From an uncultured Desulfarculaceae bacterium (GTDB taxonomy: Bacteria > Desulfobacterota > Desulfarculia > Desulfarculales > Desulfarculaceae): 13,480 nt of DNA. This document shows positions 8,269-13,480 of this stretch, piece by piece. The stretch is taken from the NCBI GenBank assembly GCA_937908275.1, contig CALERA010000075.1, positions 1 to 13,480 of the forward strand, read 5' to 3'. Below the pieces are notes generated by a model. That model was not told where the DNA came from. It saw only the letters and a program-made list of their open reading frames with translations, and did no database searches. The first letter of the stretch is position 1; every line of letters starts with the position of its first letter. A program made the translations under genes and the position numbers.

Positions 8269-9703
8269 GGCCAAAGACTCCCTCCATCTCGCCCAGGGAG
8301 CGGGGCAGGGGCGACGGGGCCTGGGCGGTCTCGGGCATGGCGCCCATCAGATAAAAATCGCTGTCGCTGGGTGGACGCAGGTCCTGGCCGGGCAACCGGC
8401 CTGGGGCGCCCTCGCCCGGCTTGACCACCTGGGGGGTGACCACGATGACCAGCTCGGTCTGGTTGTTGCGGAACTCGCTGCTGCGGAACAGGGCCCCCAG
8501 GATGGGCAGGTCGCCCAGCACCGGGATCTTGGCCACCACCTGGGTGATGTCGTCGCGGAACAGGCCGGCGATGGCGAAGGCCTGGCCGTCCTTGAGCTCC
8601 AACTGGGTCTTGGCCCGCCGGGTCAACAGGCCCGGCACCACGTAGCCGTCCACCCGCAGGGCGTTCTTCCAGTCCAGGTCGCTGACCTCCGGGGCCACGG
8701 TCATGCGCAGGTTGCCGTTCTTGAGCACCTCGGGGGTGAAGTTGAGCTGCACGCCGAACTTCTTGAACTCGATGGTGATGTTGTCCTTCTGGGGCACCGG
8801 CACCGGGAACTCGCCCCCGGCCAGGAACTCGGCCGGCTGGCCGCTGGCCGCCACCAGGGTGGGCTCGGCCAATATCTTGGCCAGGTCGTTCTGCTTCAGG
8901 ATGTCCAGGAAACTGGTGACGTGCGTCCCGCCGATGTTGAAGCCGCCCATGCCCCCCACGTTGCCGCTGATGTCGAACTTGGTGGAGAAGGTGCCCGGCC
9001 CCACCGTGGTCTCGTAGGGCGTGAACAGCCCGCCCAGCATGGTGAAGATGAAGTCGCCGCTGGTGGGGTTGAAGGCCATGACGTTGAGGTTCATGCGGTT
9101 GGTGACGGTGCGGTTGACCTCGGCGATCTGGACCTTGATCTTGACCTGCTGGTGGCCGCCCACCTCCAGGACGCTGGTGACCCACTTGTTGGTGTCCTCG
9201 CCCTGGTGCAGGCTCTTCTGGTGGTCCTTGCGCGCCATCAGGGCCCGGGCCAGGTCCTCGGCCTGGGCCTTGGCCTGGAGGCTGGAGACCCGGCCGGAGA
9301 GCACCACGGTGCCCTCCATCTCGCGCACCTCCACCGGCTCGTGGGGCAGGATCTCGTAGAGGTTCTGCTTCAGGCGGGACAGGTCCCGGGCCACCCGCAC
9401 CTCGTACAGGGCCAGGATCCGGTCGCTCTTGTCCCAGGCGGTGATGGTGGTGGCGCCCACCTCGCGCCCCACCACGTAGATCTGGCGGGGGCCGATGACC
9501 ACCACGTCGGCCACTTCCTCCTTGCCCACGCTGATGCGCTTGGCCGCCGCCGGCAGTTGCACCAGGCGGGTCTGGCCGATGTTGATCTCCATCCGGCCCG
9601 GCCCCACGGAGGCCAGGGCCGACCCGGCCGGGGGCAGGGCCAGCAGGGCCAGGAGGCAGGAAACCAGGATGATCAGCGTGGCTGGGCCCACTTCTTGGCG
9701 CAT
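8252..9703 (-). CDS. rcpA: Tad pilus outer-membrane secretin RcpA/CpaC
   Basis: This 483-residue protein has a signal peptide (about 1-32, cleavage near SALA|S). An N-terminal pilus-secretin domain follows (about 38-108, with ADVVVIGPRQIYVVGREVGATTI). A BON-like segment sits at about 115-157 (VVLSGRVSSLQAKAQAEDLA). The secretin domain spans about 185-425, with KILAEPTLVAASGQPAEFLAGG (276-297) and IPVLGDLPILGALFRS (393-408). Family knowledge: it oligomerises into the outer-membrane ring through which the Flp pilus exits. The ATG at 9703 has GGGGGAG 5 nt upstream and starts inside the rcpC gene (31-bp overlap). The tail after residue 430 is Pro-rich and polar. The stop overlaps the next gene. 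Confidence 0.96.
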   Translation of the reverse strand: MRQEVGPATLIILVSCLLALLALPPAGSALASVGPGRMEINIGQTRLVQLPAAAKRISVGKEEVADVVVIGPRQIYVVGREVGATTITAWDKSDRILALYEVRVARDLSRLKQNLYEILPHEPVEVREMEGTVVLSGRVSSLQAKAQAEDLARALMARKDHQKSLHQGEDTNKWVTSVLEVGGHQQVKIKVQIAEVNRTVTNRMNLNVMAFNPTSGDFIFTMLGGLFTPYETTVGPGTFSTKFDISGNVGGMGGFNIGGTHVTSFLDILKQNDLAKILAEPTLVAASGQPAEFLAGGEFPVPVPQKDNITIEFKKFGVQLNFTPEVLKNGNLRMTVAPEVSDLDWKNALRVDGYVVPGLLTRRAKTQLELKDGQAFAIAGLFRDDITQVVAKIPVLGDLPILGALFRSSEFRNNQTELVIVVTPQVVKPGEGAPGRLPGQDLRPPSDSDFYLMGAMPETAQAPSPLPRSLGEMEGVFGHDPVY

Positions 9704-10614
9704 GGCGGCTCCCCCGCCGGCTCCTCGGCCGGGCTGGGCTCGACCTTGGCCAGGGCGGTCTCGACGGGCTTGCGCCCCTGACCCAGGGTCTGCTGGCTGC
9801 GGTTGACACCCTTGATGATCTCGATGGAAGGCTCCGGGTTGGCCGGCGCGGCCGCGGCCGCTGGCGGCGGTTGGGGCGCGGCGGTCAGGGGCGGGGGCAC
9901 CAGGGCGGTCAGGAGCACGCCCTTGGTGTCCTGGTGGTCCTGGTCGGCCTGGTTGCGCAGGGTCAGGATGACCTTGCCCTCGCTGGCGGCCAGGGCCAGG
10001 CGCTCGCCCTCGTCGGGCCGGACCTGGAGGGTCACCACCGTGACCTTGCGGCGCTTGGGCTTGGCCCCCTCGCCCTCCTCCTGGATCTTCTCGCCCACGG
10101 TGAGCACCGGAACATTGTTGAGCACCTGGCGGCTGGCCGGGTTGTCGCGGAAGGGACCCTTCTCCACCGTGACCAGCACGTCCACCCGGTCCCCGGGCTG
10201 CACGAAGCCGCCCACCCCGATCACCTCGTCCACCCGCACGGTCATGGCGCGATAGCCGGCCGGCACCACCGCCGACAGGCCGCCGGCCAGGCCCTCCGGG
10301 GCCAGCTTGGCGGCCAGGACCACCTCGCCCTTGACCAGGGGACCCTTGAGCACCCGGCCCTTGAGGGCCTCGGGCTTGCTCAGGTGGCCGACGGGCTGGC
10401 TGCCCAGGGGCCAGTGCTGCACCGCCAGGTCGCTCGGGTCCAGGGGCTCGCCGGCCGGCAGATCGGCGGCGGCCACCACCACCGGCGCCGTGGGGGCCTG
10501 GGCCGGCACCGAGGCCTGGGCCTGGGCGGCCAGCCAGCGATGGGAGCCCCAGGCCGCGGCGGCGGCGAAGATCAGGGCCAGGGCCAGAAAAATCAGGGGT
10601 GTCTTGCCGCGCAT
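9673..10614 (-). CDS. rcpC: RcpC/CpaB pilus assembly protein
   Basis: This 313-residue protein has an N-terminal membrane anchor or uncleaved signal (about 6-24). A SAF-like domain follows at about 44-108 (VVVAAADLPAGEPLDPSDLA), then an RcpC/CpaB domain at about 113-237 (MTVRVDEVIGVGGFVQPGDRVDVL). Family knowledge: this periplasmic partner of the RcpA secretin has tandem beta-clip domains and may contact peptidoglycan. Residues from about 240 to the end form a Pro/Ala-rich tail with no clear fold; its last codons overlap the secretin signal-peptide region, so the tail may be only loosely constrained. The ATG at 10614 is preceded by AGGAGG (9 nt spacing). It lies 17 bp downstream of the tadE stop. 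Confidence 0.94.
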   Translation of the reverse strand: MRGKTPLIFLALALIFAAAAAWGSHRWLAAQAQASVPAQAPTAPVVVAAADLPAGEPLDPSDLAVQHWPLGSQPVGHLSKPEALKGRVLKGPLVKGEVVLAAKLAPEGLAGGLSAVVPAGYRAMTVRVDEVIGVGGFVQPGDRVDVLVTVEKGPFRDNPASRQVLNNVPVLTVGEKIQEEGEGAKPKRRKVTVVTLQVRPDEGERLALAASEGKVILTLRNQADQDHQDTKGVLLTALVPPPLTAAPQPPPAAAAAPANPEPSIEIIKGVNRSQQTLGQGRKPVETALAKVEPSPAEEPAGEPPCAKKWAQPR

Positions 10615-10631
10615 GCTGGCCCGCCTCCTGG

Positions 10632-11054
10632 CTATTCGTGGCGCATGATGGTCACCGCCCGCAGGGTGACCGAGGCCAGTTGGTCGGGAACCAGGCTGCC
10701 CAGCACCGGGAAGCGGTAGGGGCTGGTGACGGTGACCCGCACCTGGGTGCCGGTGGCGCCGTCGGTCCCGGAGGTGACGACGCTGAGCTGACCCGGATAG
10801 CCGGCCTGGGTCAGGTAGTTGCGCACGGTCTGCTCCACCTTGGCGGCGCTGTTTTCGGCGTCGTTGAGCAGGCTGCCCAGGCGGGCGCCCTCCCGGCTGG
10901 CGCTGACCAGCATCTGGCGCTGGAACCAGGCCCCGCCCAACTCCACCACCCCGAACAGGAGCATCAGGAAGAAGGGCGTGAACAAGGCGAATTCCACCGC
11001 CACCGAGCCCCGCGCACCCCGGACCAGCCGGGCGATCTTGGCCGTGATCCTCAT
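10632..11054 (-). CDS. tadE: TadE-like pseudopilin
   Basis: This 140-residue protein has a short basic leader and a prepilin-like junction, RG|SVAVEF, at Gly16|Ser17, with Glu at +5 and Phe at +6. A hydrophobic helix follows (about 19-40) and then an extracytoplasmic domain. Family knowledge: TadE is a pseudopilin processed by the Tad prepilin peptidase and needed for pilus assembly. The leader length matches that of the Flp pilin in this operon (both cleave after Gly16). The ATG at 11054 overlaps the tadV stop as ATGA. The same frame is open to 11528, but that part reads tadV out of frame and is discarded. The upstream GGGGG is only a modest ribosome binding site, so translation probably depends on coupling. 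Confidence 0.92.
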   Translation of the reverse strand: MRITAKIARLVRGARGSVAVEFALFTPFFLMLLFGVVELGGAWFQRQMLVSASREGARLGSLLNDAENSAAKVEQTVRNYLTQAGYPGQLSVVTSGTDGATGTQVRVTVTSPYRFPVLGSLVPDQLASVTLRAVTIMRHE

Positions 11055-11620
11055 GCGACCCCCATCAGCAGGGCCCAGGCCGCGCCCATGGCCACCGCCA
11101 CCCCATAGGGCAACTCCAGCCGGCCGGCGTCCAAACGCCAGGCCGCCGGCCCGCCGGCCAGGACCAGGCCCCGCCGGGCCAGGGCCAGGCGGACCAGGGC
11201 CAGGACCCCGCCGCAGAGCAGGGTGGCCAGCAGGAATTGCAGGGAGCCCCAGGGGGAGAGGAAGGTGGCCAGGGAGCCCAGGGCCTTGACGTCCCCGGCG
11301 CCCACCGCGCCCATGAAGAAAAAGACCGCCATCAGGCAGAAGAGCAGCGACCCGGCCAGCAGGGACCAGCCCAGGCCGGCCACGCCGTGCGCGGCCAGGG
11401 ACCAGGTCAATCCGCAAAGGGCGGTGATGGCGGTCAGTAAATTTGGTATGCGCCGGCTGGCCAGGTCGCAAGCGGCCATGACCAACGCCAGCCAGAGAAA
11501 GACCGCGCCAGCGGGCGGCAAGGCCCACCAGAGCAGGGGGAGGGCGAAAACGGCTGGGAGGAGGCCCCTATCGGGGCCCCCCAGCCACACCAGCACGTTA
11601 CTCTGCCCGCGAACGTGCAT
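11051..11620 (-). CDS. tadV: TadV/CpaA A24-family prepilin peptidase
   Basis: This 189-residue polytopic membrane aspartic protease lacks the N-methyltransferase domain, as expected for the CpaA/TadV class. The two catalytic aspartates are visible: Asp52 in CDLASRRIPN (51-60) and Asp110 in the GxGD motif GAVGAGDVK (104-112). Hydrophobic segments surround both. Family knowledge: it cleaves the leader peptides of Flp and of the TadE/TadF pseudopilins at the cytoplasmic membrane face. The ATG at 11620 lies 36 bp after the flp stop, with GGGAG about 10 nt upstream. No hairpin-plus-T-run is seen in that gap, so read-through from flp is likely. Confidence 0.94.
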   Translation of the reverse strand: MHVRGQSNVLVWLGGPDRGLLPAVFALPLLWWALPPAGAVFLWLALVMAACDLASRRIPNLLTAITALCGLTWSLAAHGVAGLGWSLLAGSLLFCLMAVFFFMGAVGAGDVKALGSLATFLSPWGSLQFLLATLLCGGVLALVRLALARRGLVLAGGPAAWRLDAGRLELPYGVAVAMGAAWALLMGVA

Positions 11621-11656
11621 GGTTTGGAACTCCCAGCCAGCCTCTACCGTCCTTCC

Positions 11657-11839
11657 TTACTGGCCGCCGCCCTGCAGGGAGGTGGTGGCTCCCTGGATGT
11701 TGGTGGTGACCTGGCCGCCCAGGGTGAAGGCGGCCGCGGCGATCCCGGCCCCGATCAGGGCCAGCAACAGGGCGTACTCCACCGCGCTGATGCCGGACTC
11801 CTCACGGAACAGACGCTTCACTTGCGACAGAAACTGCAT
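11657..11839 (-). CDS. flp: Flp-type major pilin precursor
   Basis: This 60-residue precursor of the Flp/Fap pilin begins MQFLSQVKRLFREESG. The cleavage site is Gly16|Ile17, with Glu at +5 and Tyr at +6 (ISAVEYALL), the Flp-family motif. It yields a 44-residue mature pilin made of one hydrophobic helix (about 20-45) and a short Thr/Gln/Gly-rich tail. Family knowledge: the mature protein polymerises into the pilus shaft used for surface adhesion and biofilm formation. The ATG at 11839 was chosen for its strong AAGGAGGG Shine-Dalgarno (11852-11845). A longer frame to 11917 is rejected because it would run through the sigma-54 promoter. It is the first gene of the operon and the only flp copy in the window. 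Confidence 0.96.
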   Translation of the reverse strand: MQFLSQVKRLFREESGISAVEYALLLALIGAGIAAAAFTLGGQVTTNIQGATTSLQGGGQ

Positions 11840-11844
11840 GGTGA

Positions 11845-11852
11845 CCCTCCTT
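11845..11852 (-). promoter_or_regulatory. Strong ribosome binding site of flp
   Basis: On the - strand this reads AAGGAGGG, 5 nt before the flp ATG. It is close to the full anti-Shine-Dalgarno complement and better than that of most genes downstream. This fits the need for far more pilin than machinery, and it fixes the pilin start at 11839. Confidence 0.85.
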
Positions 11853-11901
11853 GTGCTTAGACTATGACTTTGATGGTTAATCCTTCGTGCCGCTCTATAG
11901 G

Positions 11902-11917
11902 GCAAAAGCGGTGCCAA
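11902..11917 (-). promoter_or_regulatory. Sigma-54 (-24/-12) promoter of the tad operon
   Basis: On the - strand the bases read TTGGCACCGCTTTTGC: TGGCAC, 5 nt, TTGC, an exact fit to the sigma-54 core consensus. The GG (11915/11914) and GC (11903/11902) dinucleotides are exactly 12 bp apart, as required. Predicted transcription start is near 11890 (a G on the - strand), leaving a 5' leader of about 51 nt before the flp ATG. Transcription from it requires an AAA+ activator; one with GAFTGA is encoded immediately upstream. Confidence 0.88.
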
Positions 11918-12021
11918 CCTGGTTTGGCGGGAAAATCGCGGCGATGGCTGGAGGGTGATTAGGTAAAAATAATTAAATAACAGCGTGTTGCAAAAACATT
12001 TCCAGATGGGAGGGCTTTTGA

Positions 12022-12065
12022 GCGGGGCGGTTGGCCCTAATTACGATTTGGGAATTAAGCCCCGC
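12022..12065. repeat. Inverted repeat GCGGGGC...GCCCCGC around the third site
   Basis: GCGGGGC (12022-12028) and GCCCCGC (12059-12065) are exact reverse complements separated by 30 bp. The loop holds a shorter inverted pair, TAATT (12038-12042) and AATTA (12053-12057). It lies 50 bp downstream of the regulator's stop codon, so in RNA it could form a hairpin at the end of that transcript. However, no T-run follows on the - strand, so it is not a canonical intrinsic terminator. Confidence 0.4.
12040..12055. promoter_or_regulatory. Degenerate third copy of the palindrome (half-site)
   Basis: ATTACGATTTGGGAAT has a perfect left half (ATTACGAT) and a weak right half ending AAT. Its centre is 27 bp from site 1, on the promoter side. 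It may be a low-affinity site for the same regulator; alone it would not be convincing. Confidence 0.4.
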
Positions 12066-12066
12066 G

Positions 12067-12082
12067 ATTACGATATCGTAAT
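12067..12082. promoter_or_regulatory. Perfect 16-bp palindrome, probable upstream activator site 1
   Basis: ATTACGATATCGTAAT is its own reverse complement over all 16 bases. Its centre is about 185 bp upstream of the predicted sigma-54 start, within the usual range of NtrC-family enhancer sites. The AT-rich core stands out from the GC-rich surroundings. Inference: it is bound as a dimer site by the Fis-type HTH of the adjacent regulator. Confidence 0.7.
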
Positions 12083-12096
12083 TACGAGATCGTAAT
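12081..12096. promoter_or_regulatory. Near-perfect palindrome, probable upstream activator site 2
   Basis: ATTACGAGATCGTAAT has 7-bp arms ATTACGA/TCGTAAT around a GA centre. It differs from site 1 by a single base, shares 2 bp with it, and has its centre 14 bp away. Two abutting copies of one palindrome point to cooperative binding of regulator dimers. Confidence 0.68.
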
Positions 12097-12114
12097 TTGT
12101 GCCTGAGGGTGTGG

Positions 12115-13480
12115 CTAGCGGCGGCGGCGGCGGGAGTCCAGCTCGGGATGGTGCAGGTCCAGGCGGTCCAGCTTGTAGGACAGGGCGCGGGGGGTGATGC
12201 CCAGCAGCGCCGCGGCCTGATTCTGGATCCAGCCCGCGCGCTCCAGGGCGGCCAGGATGGTGCGGCGCTCCACCTCTTCCAGGTTCAGGGTGTCCAGGCT
12301 GAGCAGGGTGGAACTGGCGGCGGCGCTGGCACAGGCGGGGGTGGCCGGGGTGGGCAACAGACCCAGGTCGTCGGGGGTGATCTGGGAGCCGGTGGCGAAG
12401 AGCACCGCCCGCTCGATGGCATTGCGCAGCTCGCGGCAGTTGCCCGGCCACTGGTGGGCCAACAGGGCCTCGCTGGCCAGGGGGGAGAGGGTCATGGCCC
12501 GGCCCTTGGTCTTGCCGCACAGCCGGCCCAGGAACAGCTCGGCCAGGGGGATGATGTCCTCGGCGCGCAGACGCAGGCCGGGCACGTGGATGGGGGTGAC
12601 GCTCAAACGATAGTAGAGGTCCTCGCGGAAGCGCCCCTCCTGCACCGCCTTGAGCAGGTCCACGTTGGTGGCGGCCAGGATGCGCACGTCCACCTGGATC
12701 GAGCGCGAGCCGCCCACTCGCTGCACCACCTTGTCCTCGATGGCGCGCAGGACCTTGGCCTGGGTGGCCGGGCTCATGTCGCCCACCTCGTCCAGGAAGA
12801 TCGACCCGCCATGGGCCTGCTCGAAGCGGCCGGTGCGGTATTTGTGGGCTCCGGTGAAGGCCCCCTTCTCGTGGCCGAAGAGCTCGCTTTCCAACAGGGT
12901 CTCGGTCAGGGCCGCGCAGTTGACCGTGACCAGGGTGTTGTCGCCCCGGGGGCTGTTGGCGTGGATGGCCCCGGCGATGAGGCTCTTGCCGGTGCCGGTT
13001 TCCCCGGTCAAGAGCACCGTGACGTCGGTGGGGGCCACCCGGCGCACCTGCTCCAGCACCTGCTGCATGGCCGGGCTGTAGGCCAGGATGTTCTCCAGGC
13101 GGTAGATGTAGGGCTGCTCGTGGCGCAGGTAGTCAAAGGCCTTGCGCAGGGTGGCCTTTTCCAGGGCCCGGTCCACGGAGAGCAGCAGGTGTTCGAGATT
13201 GATGGGCTTTTCGTGATAGTCAAAGGCCCCCCGGCGCATGGCCTCCACCGCCGAGCCCATGGAGCCCATGCCGCTGATGACGATCACCGGGGTGTGGGGG
13301 GTGTGCTCCTGCACGTAGCTGATGATCTCCAGGCCGTCGCCCCCGGGCAGGCCCAGGTCGGTGATGACCAACTGGAAGCCATGGTTGCGCAATTGCTCCA
13401 TGGCCCGGGCCTGGTCCCCGGCCTGGGTCACCTTGTGGCCCTCCCCGCCCAGGGCGTCGGCCACCACCTGGGACTGGTCC
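12115..13480 (-). CDS. NtrC-family sigma-54-dependent response regulator (5' end outside window)
   Basis: The frame is open to the right edge (the last visible N-terminal residues are DQSQVVADAL), so only the first few residues are missing. Numbering from the GTG-encoded Val at 13467: the receiver domain has the phospho-acceptor Asp37 (VITDLGLPGGDG), Ser65 (VISGMG) and Lys87 (HEKP). The AAA+ domain has Walker A GETGTGKS (155-162), the sigma-54-contacting GAFTGA loop (202-207), Walker B SIFLDEVGD (222-230), RFREDLYYRL (279-288) and WPGNCRELRN (340-349). The C-terminal Fis-type HTH is NQAAALLGITPRALSYKL (416-433), followed by an Arg-rich end. Family knowledge: when phosphorylated by a histidine kinase it hexamerises and opens sigma-54 promoters. 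It lies directly upstream of, and in the same direction as, the tad operon with its sigma-54 promoter. No cognate kinase gene is in the window. Confidence 0.95.
   Translation of the reverse strand, partial: DQSQVVADALGGEGHKVTQAGDQARAMEQLRNHGFQLVITDLGLPGGDGLEIISYVQEHTPHTPVIVISGMGSMGSAVEAMRRGAFDYHEKPINLEHLLLSVDRALEKATLRKAFDYLRHEQPYIYRLENILAYSPAMQQVLEQVRRVAPTDVTVLLTGETGTGKSLIAGAIHANSPRGDNTLVTVNCAALTETLLESELFGHEKGAFTGAHKYRTGRFEQAHGGSIFLDEVGDMSPATQAKVLRAIEDKVVQRVGGSRSIQVDVRILAATNVDLLKAVQEGRFREDLYYRLSVTPIHVPGLRLRAEDIIPLAELFLGRLCGKTKGRAMTLSPLASEALLAHQWPGNCRELRNAIERAVLFATGSQITPDDLGLLPTPATPACASAAASSTLLSLDTLNLEEVERRTILAALERAGWIQNQAAALLGITPRALSYKLDRLDLHHPELDSRRRRR

Larger units (their letters stand above)
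1193..11890 (-). other. Predicted tad operon transcript (flp to tadD)
   Basis: Eleven genes on one strand with gaps of at most 36 bp and several overlaps (tadV/tadE, rcpC/rcpA, rcpA/tadG, tadZ/tadA, tadA/tadB). The predicted start is the sigma-54 start site near 11890. No internal hairpin plus T-run was noticed. The gap after flp is the widest place where differential expression could arise. The end point is uncertain because the last gene runs into the converging macro-domain gene. Confidence 0.75.
11840..12114. other. Regulatory intergenic region between response regulator and flp
   Basis: This 275-bp gap is the only sizeable non-coding stretch in the window. From the flp side it holds the flp ribosome binding site, a leader of about 51 nt, the sigma-54 promoter, an AT-rich tract (about 11957-11980, which could aid bending), an inverted repeat, and the palindrome cluster. 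I see no credible small ORF or tRNA in it. Confidence 0.85.

Noticed and set aside
10632..11528. 298-residue reading of tadE from 11528
   Set aside because: The first 158 residues are out-of-frame tadV with low-complexity composition. The pseudopilin leader begins at the ATG at 11054.
11893..11917. Possible sigma-70 promoter: TATAGA (11898-11893, - strand) with TTGGCA upstream
   Set aside because: The spacing is only 12 nt, far from the usual 16-18, and the TTGGCA is part of the much better -24/-12 sigma-54 match.
11657..11917. Longer 86-residue reading of the pilin starting at 11917
   Set aside because: It would run through the sigma-54 promoter and give an abnormal leader. The internal ATG at 11839 has a strong Shine-Dalgarno and the usual Flp leader length.
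12067..12096. Palindromes as an intrinsic terminator of the regulator gene
   Set aside because: The stems are AT-rich and overlapping, with no GC-rich stem and no T-run behind them. Repeated, near-identical dyads fit protein-binding sites better.
1..13480. CRISPR arrays, tRNA or rRNA genes, insertion sequences, attachment sites
   Set aside because: No regularly spaced repeats, transposase-like proteins or RNA-gene signatures were seen. The window is almost entirely coding and compositionally uniform apart from the AT-rich regulatory gap.

Overview
The window is very GC-rich, with third codon positions dominated by G and C. It comes from a Gram-negative bacterium: it encodes an MltA-type murein transglycosylase, an outer-membrane secretin and a lipobox-bearing TPR protein. 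A sigma-54 activator beside a Tad (Flp) pilus operon, together with the base composition, would fit a Desulfobacterota/'deltaproteobacterial' genome. That placement is an inference and nothing here fixes it.

Layout. On the + strand at the left edge are the 3' part of mltA (3-872) and a YmdB-like macro-domain gene (905-1438). Everything from there to the right edge is on the - strand. Read in its direction of transcription (right to left) the order is: an NtrC-type sigma-54 response regulator (12115 to beyond 13480, N-terminus cut by the window); a regulatory gap of 275 bp; then a complete-looking Tad operon. The operon order is flp pilin, tadV/cpaA prepilin peptidase, tadE pseudopilin, rcpC/cpaB, rcpA/cpaC secretin, tadG-like, tadZ/cpaE, tadA/cpaF ATPase, tadB, tadC, and a tadD-like TPR lipoprotein. 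Most junctions overlap or are a few bases apart (ATGA and GTGA overlaps), which indicates one tightly coupled transcript. No terminator is evident between its genes. No rcpB/cpaD or tadF gene is seen.

How it works together. Flp and TadE carry the G|xxxxE(F/Y) processing site used by the prepilin peptidase. TadA is the hexameric ATPase and TadB/TadC the inner-membrane platform. RcpA with RcpC forms the outer-membrane channel, TadZ localises the machine, and TadD is probably a pilotin-like or assembly lipoprotein. These roles come from family knowledge.

The most informative non-coding signal is a consensus-quality -24/-12 sigma-54 promoter about 50 nt upstream of the flp start codon. About 150-210 bp further upstream is a cluster of palindromic ATTACGAT/ATCGTAAT sites. 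Because the neighbouring gene encodes a GAFTGA-containing sigma-54 activator with a Fis-type HTH, the simplest model is a two-component, sigma-54-controlled pilus operon whose activator binds these sites.

The oddest coding feature is the 3' end of the TPR lipoprotein gene. It has no stop codon before it runs 246 bp antisense into the macro-domain gene.
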